From the NCBI GenBank assembly GCA_027620655.1, contig JAQCDS010000003.1:177001-241000 (forward strand): DNA of 64,000 bases, given 5' to 3'. Shown here in pieces: positions 38,121 to 48,846 of the stretch. The notes beneath the pieces were generated by a model. That model ran no database searches, was not told the origin of the DNA, and saw nothing but the letters and a program-made list of their open reading frames with translations. Origin of the DNA: Bacteroidota bacterium (GTDB lineage Bacteria; Bacteroidota; Bacteroidia; Flavobacteriales; Flavobacteriaceae). Every line of letters starts with the position of its first letter. The first letter of the stretch is position 1. A program made the position numbers and the translations under genes.

Positions 38121-39572
38121 ATGACAAAACGCAATCTGTCATTAAGTTCTAGAATATTTTTCTATATGATTCTTTTGGTTGTATTGGCCTCAATTTTGAT
38201 TGCAGCAGTTACGGTGTATCAATATAACGAGCAATCTCAAGACTATCACCGCAAGCGTTTAGAACGAAAAGAAGCACAACTAATTTCGAGTATAAATTAT
38301 GTTCTTAAAGAATCAAGTTGGGAAATTAAAACAGAAAATTTACCACTAATTTTCAAAGACAAAATTTATGAAATAGCCAACATTCATAATGTTACTTTTA
38401 ATCTGTATGATTTAAAAGGGCATCTGCTAAAATCCTCCATGGCAAGACTAAAAAATGACCCCATTCCAGACCAATTACCCAATTATATTTTAGATACTTT
38501 AAGTCATATTACTTCTAAACGATTTGTAGAAAAAAATAAATTATTAGATGGCAACTATAGGTCATCCTATTTGATTTTGAACAATCCAACTTCAAAGCCT
38601 CTAGGAATTTTAAATGTTCCATATTTTGATGACGATTCTTTAAACTCAGGAGAATTAAAAGAGTTTTTTATCCGTCTTGGTTATGCCTACATTATAATGA
38701 TGCTAGTAGCTATAGCTTTTGCCTATTTTATTTCAAAATTTATCACCAAATCTATTAAAACAATTAGTGATAAAATGTATGCAACCCGCTTCAAAAAGCA
38801 AAATAAAAAAATTGCTTTGGAAGGCGCAACAACAGAAATCAAATCACTTGTAGAATCCTATAACAATATGATTGATGCCTTGGAAGAAAGTGCCCAAAAA
38901 TTGGCTTCTAGTGAACGCGAGCAAGCATGGCGAGAGATGGCAAAACAAGTTGCTCATGAGGTCAAAAATCCATTAACCCCCATGCGTTTAAGTGTTCAAA
39001 GTTTTCAGCGAATGTTTGACCCAAAAGATCCTGAAATTCATAAAAAAGTAGACGAGTACAGCAAAACACTTATTCAACAAATTGATACAATGAGTAAAAT
39101 TGCAGAGGCCTTTTCTAATTTTGCAAAAATGCCAGCACAGAATTTAGAACAACTAGATATTGTTGAAGTTGTTGAACGCGCATTGGAAATTTTTCCATCT
39201 GAAAACATCAAGTTTTCGGCCACTAGTTCTCAAATTATTGTCACAGCTGATAAAGACCAGATCAATAGAATCGTTAATAATTTGGTTAAAAATGCAATTC
39301 AGTCTGTTCCTGAAAATAAAATTCCAAACATTGAAGTTGAATTATCTGAAAACGACGAGCATGTTTGTATAAAAATAAAAGATAATGGAAGCGGAATTGA
39401 TGACACAATAAGTCAAAAGATTTTTGAGCCAAAGTTTACCACTAAAACGAGTGGAATGGGCTTAGGATTACCTATGATAAAAAATATAATTGAAACCTAC
39501 AATGGTAGTATAAGTTATGATACAACTAAAGGAGAAGGAACTGTATTTGTAGTCTCTTTTCCAATAAAATAA
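38121..39572 (+). CDS. Membrane sensor histidine kinase (NtrY-like), orphan
   Basis: 483 residues: membrane helices at about 12-32 and 182-205 enclose a periplasmic sensor domain of about 150 residues; a HAMP linker follows. The phospho-acceptor is His279 in AKQVAHEVKNPLTPM, typical of NtrY-like kinases. The ATPase domain shows NLVKNAIQSV (N box), DNGSGID (G1) and TSGMGLGLPMIK (G2). No response regulator is adjacent, so its partner and signal are unknown. Confidence 0.92.
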   Translation: MTKRNLSLSSRIFFYMILLVVLASILIAAVTVYQYNEQSQDYHRKRLERKEAQLISSINYVLKESSWEIKTENLPLIFKDKIYEIANIHNVTFNLYDLKGHLLKSSMARLKNDPIPDQLPNYILDTLSHITSKRFVEKNKLLDGNYRSSYLILNNPTSKPLGILNVPYFDDDSLNSGELKEFFIRLGYAYIIMMLVAIAFAYFISKFITKSIKTISDKMYATRFKKQNKKIALEGATTEIKSLVESYNNMIDALEESAQKLASSEREQAWREMAKQVAHEVKNPLTPMRLSVQSFQRMFDPKDPEIHKKVDEYSKTLIQQIDTMSKIAEAFSNFAKMPAQNLEQLDIVEVVERALEIFPSENIKFSATSSQIIVTADKDQINRIVNNLVKNAIQSVPENKIPNIEVELSENDEHVCIKIKDNGSGIDDTISQKIFEPKFTTKTSGMGLGLPMIKNIIETYNGSISYDTTKGEGTVFVVSFPIK

Positions 39573-39582
39573 TAATAACATC

Positions 39583-40365
39583 ATGCGATTTAATACTCTT
39601 TTAGTACACCTAGAAAATGATATTTCAATCATTACAATTGATCGTCCAAAGAAGCTCAATGCACTTAACAAGGAAACAATTTCTGAACTTCATCACGCCA
39701 TAAAAGAAGCTGATGCAAGCAAAAATGTAAGAGCTATTATACTTACAGGGAACGGTGAAAAAGCATTTGTAGCTGGTGCAGATATTAGTGAATTTGCAGA
39801 TTTTGACGTTCAGCAAGCGGCTCAACTTTCTAGAGAAGGTCAAATGCTATTATTTGATTTTATAGAACACTTATCGACACCCGTTATTGCTGCGGTAAAT
39901 GGATTTGCATTAGGAGGTGGCTTGGAGCTCGCTATGGCTGCGCATTTTAGAGTAGCCAGCGACAATTCTCGTATGGGGCTTCCCGAAGTAAGTTTAGGGG
40001 TCATACCAGGCTATGGCGGGACGCAACGATTGACTCAATTAATAGGCAAAGGTCGCGCACTTGAAATGATTATGACGGCTCAAATGATAGACGCTTCAAA
40101 GGCCGAACAATGGGGCTTAGTTAATGCAGTAACTTCTCAAGAAGAGCTTATACCATATTGTATTTCATTGTCTGAAAAGATGAAGCGCAATGGCCCATTG
40201 GCAATTTCTGCAGCAATCAAGTCAGTTAACGCAAATTTTGATAAAAGCATCAATGGTTATGATGTAGAAATCTCTGAGTTTGCAAAGTGTTTTGGAACCA
40301 AAGATTTTAAAGAGGGAACAACGGCTTTTTTAGATAAGCGAAAGGCAAATTTTTCAGGCGAATAG
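39583..40365 (+). CDS. Enoyl-CoA hydratase/isomerase (crotonase family)
   Basis: 260 residues. Both catalytic glutamates of crotonase are present: Glu115 in GGGLELAMA and Glu135 in LPEVSLG, with the oxyanion-hole region AFVAGADISEF. It hydrates trans-2-enoyl-CoA in fatty-acid breakdown or short-chain routes such as crotonyl-CoA. Having both Glu residues argues for a true hydratase. It begins ten bases after the kinase gene. Confidence 0.92.
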   Translation: MRFNTLLVHLENDISIITIDRPKKLNALNKETISELHHAIKEADASKNVRAIILTGNGEKAFVAGADISEFADFDVQQAAQLSREGQMLLFDFIEHLSTPVIAAVNGFALGGGLELAMAAHFRVASDNSRMGLPEVSLGVIPGYGGTQRLTQLIGKGRALEMIMTAQMIDASKAEQWGLVNAVTSQEELIPYCISLSEKMKRNGPLAISAAIKSVNANFDKSINGYDVEISEFAKCFGTKDFKEGTTAFLDKRKANFSGE

Positions 40366-40383
40366 CATTTACAAAAACAAAAA

Positions 40384-40409
40384 AACCTTATAACATTTGT
40401 TATAGGGTT
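40384..40409 (-). terminator. Terminator of the atpD-atpC unit (minus strand)
   Basis: AACCTTATAAC at 40384-40394 pairs with GTTATAGGGTT at 40399-40409 around ATTT, with one U-G pair. On the minus strand a U-rich stretch (complement of acaaaaacaaaaa) follows, as expected for transcription ending after atpC. It lies between the converging enoyl-CoA hydratase and atpC genes. Confidence 0.75.
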
Positions 40410-40432
40410 AATATATTGTTTGAGTTTAAAAC

Positions 40433-40708
40433 TTAATCAGCCAACACAATAATTTTATTGGCATTCATCTCAATCGTTCCAGAGTTGATAGCAAGCCAAA
40501 ACCCTTTATCCTTTTGCTCAAATTTTGAAGCGTTTTCTTTATCAATACTAATGTTACCACTTATTTTTACAAACCCTTCTTTCAAAATAGAAACAATAGG
40601 TGCGTGATTGTTCAGCATTTCAAAATCCCCATTTACTCCTGGAACAGAAACGCTATCAACTTCGCCTTTAAAAAGAGTGGTTTCTGGTGATACAATTTCT
40701 AAATACAT
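40433..40708 (-). CDS. atpC: ATP synthase F1 subunit epsilon, N-terminal domain only
   Basis: 91 residues, versus about 130-140 in many bacteria. Only the N-terminal beta-sandwich is present (MYLEIVSPETTLFKGEVDSV, VPGVNGDFEMLNNHAPIVS); the C-terminal helical hairpin that inhibits ATP hydrolysis is absent. Short epsilon is usual in Bacteroidota, so this is not a broken gene. It follows atpD by 11 bases on the minus strand. Confidence 0.93.
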   Translation of the reverse strand: MYLEIVSPETTLFKGEVDSVSVPGVNGDFEMLNNHAPIVSILKEGFVKISGNISIDKENASKFEQKDKGFWLAINSGTIEMNANKIIVLAD

Positions 40709-40719
40709 ATCTGTAAAAC

Positions 40720-42252
<1,533 letters not shown>

Positions 42253-42311
42253 CTAAAATTATGTTTGAAAAACTGTTAGTTTTTGCGCTGCAAAGATAGT
42301 TAATATAATTA

Positions 42312-42343
42312 AAAAACCCAGAGCAAATGTCTGGGTTTTTTTA
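42312..42343. terminator. Strong hairpin terminator after the SGNH gene
   Basis: AAAAAACCCAGA at 42312-42323 pairs with TCTGGGTTTTTT at 42331-42342 around GCAAATG. With A- and T-runs on both sides it can work in either direction. It ends the minus-strand receptor/SGNH transcript just before the atpD promoter region. Confidence 0.85.
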
Positions 42344-42362
42344 ATTGATTTGTTATTGCTTT

Positions 42363-44015
42363 TTATTGCAATAGTGGAGAATAATTTGTTGGATAATCTC
42401 CTGCTTTTGCAAGACTGCCTGAAGCAACAAAGTTTGAACCGTATTGCATGTCAATAGCTTCCAAAAATGAATTGGCCATGAGGGCATATCCTCTTGCAGT
42501 TAAGTGAATACCATCTAAACCTACCAATCCACCAGTGACTAAATTCGTATTTAGTAAGTAGTCATCAAACATTATTCCAGTAGAAGAAGCCTCTGCAAGA
42601 ATAGATTGCAAATCAACATAAGCAATTCCGAAACTATTTGCTGCAGCTTCTACACTTGCATTCATGGCATCGGTTGCCGTAATGATTTCGTCAATTTCAG
42701 TTTCAGTAACAACCCATTTGTCGGCCATTGGAAGAGTAACACCAATTGCAGAAAGTTGTCCTGCTAATGCTTGAGAGAGTCCTTGAGACATTAAAAATGC
42801 AACATTATCAGTATCTACCTCTGCAATTGTAGAAGCGGCAGTTAAGACAATAAGGTCATTTTCAGTTGCCGGTCTAGATTGCCCATAAGTGTTTCCAAGT
42901 AATCCTGCCACTAGTGGAGCTGCAGCAGCGGGTAAGCCAAATTGAGCTATAAAAGCTGGAAATGCAGGGTTAGCAGATAAAACTCCAGTAATTTGTGCCG
43001 ATAAGTCTGTCAATGCTTCATCTCTGATTACTAAAGGATTTGCTTCATCAGTTTCAAACACAATTACTCTTTCTGATAAATCCAGCCCTGGATTATTGGC
43101 TTCCAGAAATGTATAAACTCCATTTATAGCCCCATAAATTTGGTTTAAAAGTGGAATTTGGGCTGCTAATTCGGGACTAGATGGATCTAAAGGATTATGT
43201 GGAACGGTTGTAAAATACGGCAAATCTGTCACATGTGGTGTTCCAGAAACTACACCTTTCGCACCATTAGCAGTTAGTGCAGTTAACGCACCATTTAATG
43301 CTGCTTCAAATGTTGTAAGCGGTGTGATGCCATCTGCTGCTTGATCTGCACCTCCAGTGGCATAGCCCAAGACATCATTTCCACCAAATAATGAAAGTGT
43401 AAAAAAGCTAGGATTTTGAGCCGCAGCGAGTTCTATAATTGATGCGTTTGGTGTTGATCCTGTTAAACGTGTAGCGTATGGATTGGCCAATCCAGCTGCT
43501 AAATTTGCAAGGTTTCCATATCCAGGGGCAACAAAATGAAAACTACGTGCGCCTGGTACGCCTAGGTTGTTAAATGGTCCTGTTGGAGGATTTAATAAGT
43601 CTGTTTGAACCGTTACTGGCCCAACAACTGATTCTAAAGGAACTGGTCCAGAACCGCCAAATACAAGTCTAGGGCCTGCAATTCGTGTTCCGGCAAGGGA
43701 TAAACCTCCGTAATTGTCGTCCATTGTTGGTTGTTTAAACTCTCCACCACCAACTTTTGCAAATTCCATAGACATGATATTTGGCCATGAATTATTTTGA
43801 CTGGCTAAAAACACAGTTCCGTCGGATTGTCCTGCGGTAAAAGAAGGCCCTACAGCAATATAATTAGAAAAGTCTAATCCTGTGCCTTCAATAAATAATG
43901 CTGGAAGATCATCTGGTGTAGAGACACCGTTATCCTCTAAAACATCTTCAACTTCGTTACAGGAGTATAATCCAATAAGAAGAAATGAGAAAAATATATA
44001 TTTTAAGTTTTTCAT
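42363..44015 (-). CDS. SGNH/GDSL-hydrolase lipoprotein
   Basis: 550 residues. Signal peptide with lipobox ending YSC (Cys19), then an acidic stretch (NEVEDVLEDNG) of the kind that often directs Bacteroidota lipoproteins to the cell surface. SGNH blocks: Ser58 in VGPSFTAGQSDG, Gly in LGVPGAR, GGND at 211-214, and Asp501/His504 in DGIHLTARGY. This predicts an esterase or lipase. It is encoded 12 bases after the TonB-dependent receptor, which suggests the pair handle one substrate. Block I differs slightly from the usual GNSLTAG (Pro57 replaces Asn). Confidence 0.88.
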   Translation of the reverse strand: MKNLKYIFFSFLLIGLYSCNEVEDVLEDNGVSTPDDLPALFIEGTGLDFSNYIAVGPSFTAGQSDGTVFLASQNNSWPNIMSMEFAKVGGGEFKQPTMDDNYGGLSLAGTRIAGPRLVFGGSGPVPLESVVGPVTVQTDLLNPPTGPFNNLGVPGARSFHFVAPGYGNLANLAAGLANPYATRLTGSTPNASIIELAAAQNPSFFTLSLFGGNDVLGYATGGADQAADGITPLTTFEAALNGALTALTANGAKGVVSGTPHVTDLPYFTTVPHNPLDPSSPELAAQIPLLNQIYGAINGVYTFLEANNPGLDLSERVIVFETDEANPLVIRDEALTDLSAQITGVLSANPAFPAFIAQFGLPAAAAPLVAGLLGNTYGQSRPATENDLIVLTAASTIAEVDTDNVAFLMSQGLSQALAGQLSAIGVTLPMADKWVVTETEIDEIITATDAMNASVEAAANSFGIAYVDLQSILAEASSTGIMFDDYLLNTNLVTGGLVGLDGIHLTARGYALMANSFLEAIDMQYGSNFVASGSLAKAGDYPTNYSPLLQ

Positions 44016-44027
44016 TGTATTATTTTT

Positions 44028-46808
44028 TTAATTGTTAATTGTCCATCCGACATAGTACATCGAACCGATAAATCCTGTACCAAAAGCTGTAAAGTATTCA
44101 TCACCTAAAAGGTTTGTTGCTCCTGCTTTGAATGTAGATTTAAAGCTAGGTACTTTTAAGCTCACTTGAGCATCAAGCACGTGGTACTCTGGCACGACAC
44201 CATTTCCAAACGTTGCTTCCCAATAATAATCATCACTATAACGGTATGCAATATTGAATCCAAAGTTTTCGAATACTTCTGTGTTTCCAAAAGAGGCTTT
44301 AAATTTATGCTCTGGCGTGTTGAAGTTAGTTGTAAAATCAGGATACGTATCACGGTCAAAGTCGAGTTTAGCATAAGTATAACTACCGCTTAAATCAAAG
44401 TCGCCAAATACTTTCGTTGAAACCCCTAAGGATGCCCCATATGATTTTACAGGGGCTTTAGAATTCGTGTAAGTACTGTAGGCTTGGTAGTCGCCATTGG
44501 CAATAGCAGCGACAGACAGAGCATTATCTCCAACAGTTCCATATAATGGTGCTACAACAACTTCTTGAGAAATAAAGTCTTCATAGGTGTTGTGGTAGGC
44601 ACTAAAATCTACAATTAATTTTCCGAATTTTCCTCGGTATCCCACTTCAATAGAAGTGACTTGTTCAGGTTTTATAACCTCTGGGTTTCCAACTTCTAAA
44701 ACTGCAGGGTTTCCAGTAGCTGCTAGAGCGTTTACAGAAGATAAAGTATATGAGTTATTATATGCTGCTGCTCCAGTTTGAGTTACAGTACCAGGAACTC
44801 CAAGCGCTTGACCAGAAGCAGAAACTGTATAATCTCTACTCCAGCGATCAAGATTTGCTGGTGCAGAACCTACAAGGATTGCACGTCCAGCATCTAAACC
44901 AATAAATAAATCTTGAGTGGTTGGATTTCTAAATCCAGTTTGTATAGATGCTCTTATATTATGATCTTTATTAACAGTTAAACCAGCAGAAAAGCGTGGC
45001 GAGAAGAAACCATCAAAAAATTCAGATTTATCATAGCGTACAGACCCCGTTAGTTTTAATTCTGTACTTGAAGAAAGGTCTAATTCTTTTTGAACTTGTG
45101 TATACACCCCATATTCTGAATAATTAATTTCTCCGTCATAATCGGTGTAAATTGTGCCTAAAGAATTTAAGCTATATTGTCTAGCAGATCCTCCCACTTG
45201 AATGTCAGCAACATCAATAAGATGACTAAAGTTATAGTTAAAATCTCCATGATAATACTTAGATTCATCTTGGAATTTAGATCCTGTAGTCAAATCAGGG
45301 TCGTTTACACTTCTATTAAAAGCAGCTTCATATTCAGCAGTTCCAGGCATATACATTCCTGTATCAGCAACAGCTCTTGCGGCGGCATGCGCTTGGTCGT
45401 TTGTGGCGCCTCCTAAGGTTTGTAGGACATATGTACCTGCATACTCTCCAAACCATGTTGAGTCACCTTTCCATGCTCTGTTGATGTTTATTCCAGTAAA
45501 CACCATATCATAGGAATCTCCTGCGGAATCAGACACAACATAGCCACGTAAGAAGAAGTTGTCGTTGCGCACTTCTAATTTATGTTGTTGCTGAAAGAAG
45601 TTTTTAATGTTATAGCGGTTGGTACCTTGATAGATGGTGTTCCCAGTTCCAACTTTTCCTACGTATGAAATTTCAAAATCGTTTTCAAATGGACGGTAGT
45701 ATAATCCCCAATCCGCTTTGATACTTTCTGCATTATAGTTGGTTAGGTATCTTTCATTATATCCAGTTCTACTTACGTTTGTATCTGGAAGTAGTGCACT
45801 AGCACCACCTGGTAAAACTCCTAGGTTCTCAAGAGCAACACCAACTTGTTTGATGTTTGTAGACACCTCATCACCATAGACGTTTATACCATTGTAGTTA
45901 GGGTTAGTTGCCCGATTTCCACCAATCATATCACTATCGACTTCACTAGTAGCGGCCCAATCTGTCCCTTTTAAGTAGCCAAAGTTAACTTTACCCGCAA
46001 ATTTATCATTGAATTTGTGCGCCATTCTAATACCAAGGTCTGTGTAGGCATTGTCGCCAGCAGCTTCTTGAGAAGTCATACCACGTTTTAGATTGACACT
46101 TATACCTTCGTGATCAAAAGGATTTTTACTGCGCATAAATAAAATACCATTAAAGGCATTTGCGCCATAAAGCGCTGAAGAGGCACCAGGTAATAATTCT
46201 ACACTTTGAACATCTGTTTCAATCAAACCAACTAAGTTTCCAATAGGGAAGTTGAGTGCTGGCGTAGAGTTGTCCATACCATCAACTAATTGCATAAAAC
46301 GCGTGTTTGCAAATGTGGCAAACCCTCTTGTATTGATGGATTGGAAGGTCAAACTGTTAGTGTTTACATCAACACCTTTTAAGTTTTCAAGTCCACCATA
46401 GAAGTCAGCTGATGCTGTATTTTTAATTTCTTTAATCCCAAAACGCTCTACGGTTACTGGAGATTCAAAAATTCGCTCTGGAGTTCTTGATGCAGAAATA
46501 ACAACCTCGTCCAATACACTTCCTTCTTTTAAAGCAACGGTAATGTCTTGGTTATTTTTTGTAATTTCTTGTGTTGAAGTTTCAAAACCGACACTACTTA
46601 CTTGAACCGTAAAAGGTGGGTTTTGACTCACTGTAAGTGTAAATTTTCCATCAAAATCCGAAATGGCTCCAGATGATGTGCCAACAGCAATAACATTTGC
46701 TCCAGGCAGAGGCAATCCACTTTCGTCATTGACAGTTCCTGTTACGGTAGTCTGAGCAAAAGATAGCACACTAAACAGTAAGGTAAAAATTTTAAAAAAT
46801 GTTTTCAT
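44028..46808 (-). CDS. TonB-dependent outer-membrane receptor
   Basis: 926 residues: signal peptide (MKTFFKIFTLLFSVLSFAQ), a carboxypeptidase-D-regulatory-like domain (about 20-105, TVTGTVNDESGLPLPGANVI), plug domain (about 115-230, VVISASRTPERIFESPVTV) and a 22-strand barrel to the C-terminus. It imports large substrates through the outer membrane using ExbB/ExbD/TonB energy. It is not of the SusC type by eye and has no SusD partner; the following SGNH lipoprotein is its likely partner. Substrate unknown. Confidence 0.93.
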   Translation of the reverse strand: MKTFFKIFTLLFSVLSFAQTTVTGTVNDESGLPLPGANVIAVGTSSGAISDFDGKFTLTVSQNPPFTVQVSSVGFETSTQEITKNNQDITVALKEGSVLDEVVISASRTPERIFESPVTVERFGIKEIKNTASADFYGGLENLKGVDVNTNSLTFQSINTRGFATFANTRFMQLVDGMDNSTPALNFPIGNLVGLIETDVQSVELLPGASSALYGANAFNGILFMRSKNPFDHEGISVNLKRGMTSQEAAGDNAYTDLGIRMAHKFNDKFAGKVNFGYLKGTDWAATSEVDSDMIGGNRATNPNYNGINVYGDEVSTNIKQVGVALENLGVLPGGASALLPDTNVSRTGYNERYLTNYNAESIKADWGLYYRPFENDFEISYVGKVGTGNTIYQGTNRYNIKNFFQQQHKLEVRNDNFFLRGYVVSDSAGDSYDMVFTGININRAWKGDSTWFGEYAGTYVLQTLGGATNDQAHAAARAVADTGMYMPGTAEYEAAFNRSVNDPDLTTGSKFQDESKYYHGDFNYNFSHLIDVADIQVGGSARQYSLNSLGTIYTDYDGEINYSEYGVYTQVQKELDLSSSTELKLTGSVRYDKSEFFDGFFSPRFSAGLTVNKDHNIRASIQTGFRNPTTQDLFIGLDAGRAILVGSAPANLDRWSRDYTVSASGQALGVPGTVTQTGAAAYNNSYTLSSVNALAATGNPAVLEVGNPEVIKPEQVTSIEVGYRGKFGKLIVDFSAYHNTYEDFISQEVVVAPLYGTVGDNALSVAAIANGDYQAYSTYTNSKAPVKSYGASLGVSTKVFGDFDLSGSYTYAKLDFDRDTYPDFTTNFNTPEHKFKASFGNTEVFENFGFNIAYRYSDDYYWEATFGNGVVPEYHVLDAQVSLKVPSFKSTFKAGATNLLGDEYFTAFGTGFIGSMYYVGWTINN

Positions 46809-46993
46809 TTGTAATAATTTTTGGTTTGCTGTGTTTTTGTTTATTTAATAATTAATAAATATAGACAATAAATTTAACATTTTCTCATTTTTAAGTATAA
46901 ATAAATGCTAGGAATAGCGTCAGTTGTTACTATTGTACACAATTTTTTGCGATTTAGTGATTTGATAATGAGCTCCTTGGCGTAGTTTTTTGA

Positions 46994-48841
46994 CTATTCT
47001 ACGGTAACAGATTTCGCCAAATTTCTTGGCTGGTCAACGTTTTTATGTAACAAAACTGCTATGTGATAAGACAGAAGTTGCAATGGAATAGTTGTTAGAA
47101 GTGGCGATAAGAGTTCCGAAGTTTCAGGAATTTCAATAACATGGTCGGCTATGGCTTTTACTTCTGTATCGCCTTTGGTCACAATGCCTATTATTTTCCC
47201 TTTTCTTGATTTTATTTCTTGTATGTTACTTACAATTTTTTCGTAATGGCCATATTTTGTAGCAATCACTACGATTGGCATATTTTCATCGATGAGTGCA
47301 ATCGGGCCATGTTTCATTTCTGCAGCAGGATAACCTTCGGCATGGATGTATGAGATTTCTTTAAGTTTAAGAGCACCTTCTAAAGCCACTGGAAAATTAA
47401 ATCCTCTTCCCAAGTATAGAAAGTTTGATACATCTTTATAAATATCCGCAATGTGTTTACTTAATGCATCAGATTTTAAAACCTCTTCAACTTTTTCTGG
47501 GATCATTTCGAGTTCTATCAAATAGCGTTTGAAATCTGAGTTTGATATTGATCCTTTTGCTTTTGCAAGTCTTAAGGCAATTAGCGAAAGCAGCGTAATT
47601 TGAGTGGTGAATGCTTTGGTAGATGCAACGCCAATTTCTGGGCCTGCATGGGTATATGCTCCTGCATCAGTTTCTCTTGAAATTGAGGATCCTACCACAT
47701 TACAAATTCCAAAAACAAATGCGCCTTTCTCTTTTGCCAATTTTATGGCTGCGAGGGTGTCTGCTGTTTCTCCAGATTGAGAAATAGCAATAACAACATC
47801 TTTGTTAGAAATCACAGGGTTTCTGTATCGGAATTCTGAAGCATATTCAACTTCAACAGGGATACGTGCCAAATCTTCAAAAACATATTCTGCGACCAAT
47901 CCTGCATGCCAAGAAGTTCCACAGGCAACAATCGTTATTTTTTGAGCATTGAGGAATTTTTCTAAATTATCCTCAACACCAGCCATTTTGATGATCCCTT
48001 TATTGACATTCAATCGCCCTCTGTAGGTGTCTTTTATGGCACTGGGTTGTTCAAAAATTTCTTTAAGCATAAAATGCTCATATCCCCCCTTTTCTATTTG
48101 TTCAATATTAAGCTTAAGGGTCTGAACATATGGATCAACAAGTTTGTCATCCTTTACTTTTCGAATTTTAGTGTCTTTATGTATACGAATAACAGCCATT
48201 TCTTCGTCTTTCAAATAAATAGCATTGTTTGTGTATTCAATAAAAGGTGAGGCGTCACTGGCAATAAAAAATTCCCCATCACCTACGCCAACAGCTAGCG
48301 GACTCCCTAGCCGTGCAGCTACAATTTCGTTTGGTTTTTTAACATCAAAAACAGCAATAGCATAGGCGCCAACAACTTGATTTAGAGCTATTTGAACTGC
48401 TTTTCCAAGTTTGTAATTTCCATTTTTTTGAACATCTTCAATGAGATTGACTAAGACTTCAGTATCAGTATCCGATTGAAATGTATACCCTCTGTTGGAC
48501 AGCTCTTTTTTTATAGACGCATAATTTTCAATAATTCCATTGTGTATAATAACGAGATCCCCAGAATTTGAATAATGTGGGTGTGAGTTGATATCATTTG
48601 GCACACCATGTGTTGCCCAGCGTGTGTGTCCAATACCAATATTCCCAACAGTATTGTTTTCAGAATTTATTTTATCTTGAAGGTCACTTACTTTCCCTTT
48701 AGTTTTTGTCACGTTGATGTCTTTTCCATCAAAAAGTGCTATTCCTGCACTATCATACCCTCTATACTCTAGGCGTTGAAGTCCTTTTATGATAATGGAG
48801 TGTGCATCTCTGTGACCAATATATCCTACAATTCCACACAT
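46994..48841 (-). CDS. glmS: Glutamine--fructose-6-phosphate aminotransferase (isomerising)
   Basis: 615 residues; makes glucosamine-6-phosphate, the entry to UDP-GlcNAc for peptidoglycan and LPS. The N-terminal glutaminase begins with catalytic Cys2 (MCGIVGYIG); two SIS domains follow (CGTSWHAGLVAEYV, ISQSGETADTLAAI) and the C-terminus ends LAKSVTVE as in the family. There is no glmS ribozyme-like leader: only five bases separate it from the DUF4270 gene upstream, with which it is probably cotranscribed. Confidence 0.97.
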   Translation of the reverse strand: MCGIVGYIGHRDAHSIIIKGLQRLEYRGYDSAGIALFDGKDINVTKTKGKVSDLQDKINSENNTVGNIGIGHTRWATHGVPNDINSHPHYSNSGDLVIIHNGIIENYASIKKELSNRGYTFQSDTDTEVLVNLIEDVQKNGNYKLGKAVQIALNQVVGAYAIAVFDVKKPNEIVAARLGSPLAVGVGDGEFFIASDASPFIEYTNNAIYLKDEEMAVIRIHKDTKIRKVKDDKLVDPYVQTLKLNIEQIEKGGYEHFMLKEIFEQPSAIKDTYRGRLNVNKGIIKMAGVEDNLEKFLNAQKITIVACGTSWHAGLVAEYVFEDLARIPVEVEYASEFRYRNPVISNKDVVIAISQSGETADTLAAIKLAKEKGAFVFGICNVVGSSISRETDAGAYTHAGPEIGVASTKAFTTQITLLSLIALRLAKAKGSISNSDFKRYLIELEMIPEKVEEVLKSDALSKHIADIYKDVSNFLYLGRGFNFPVALEGALKLKEISYIHAEGYPAAEMKHGPIALIDENMPIVVIATKYGHYEKIVSNIQEIKSRKGKIIGIVTKGDTEVKAIADHVIEIPETSELLSPLLTTIPLQLLSYHIAVLLHKNVDQPRNLAKSVTVE

Positions 48842-48846
48842 GTATT

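Noticed and set aside
40433..40708. atpC as a truncated pseudogene because of its short length
   Set aside because: The beta-sandwich is complete, and short epsilon subunits are normal in Bacteroidota.
46932..46943. ATTGTACACAAT palindrome upstream of the receptor gene as an operator
   Set aside because: The arms are only five bases and no related copy or regulator is seen nearby; could be chance.
46842..48846. A glmS ribozyme or riboswitch before glmS
   Set aside because: Only five bases separate glmS from the upstream gene, so there is no room for a leader.
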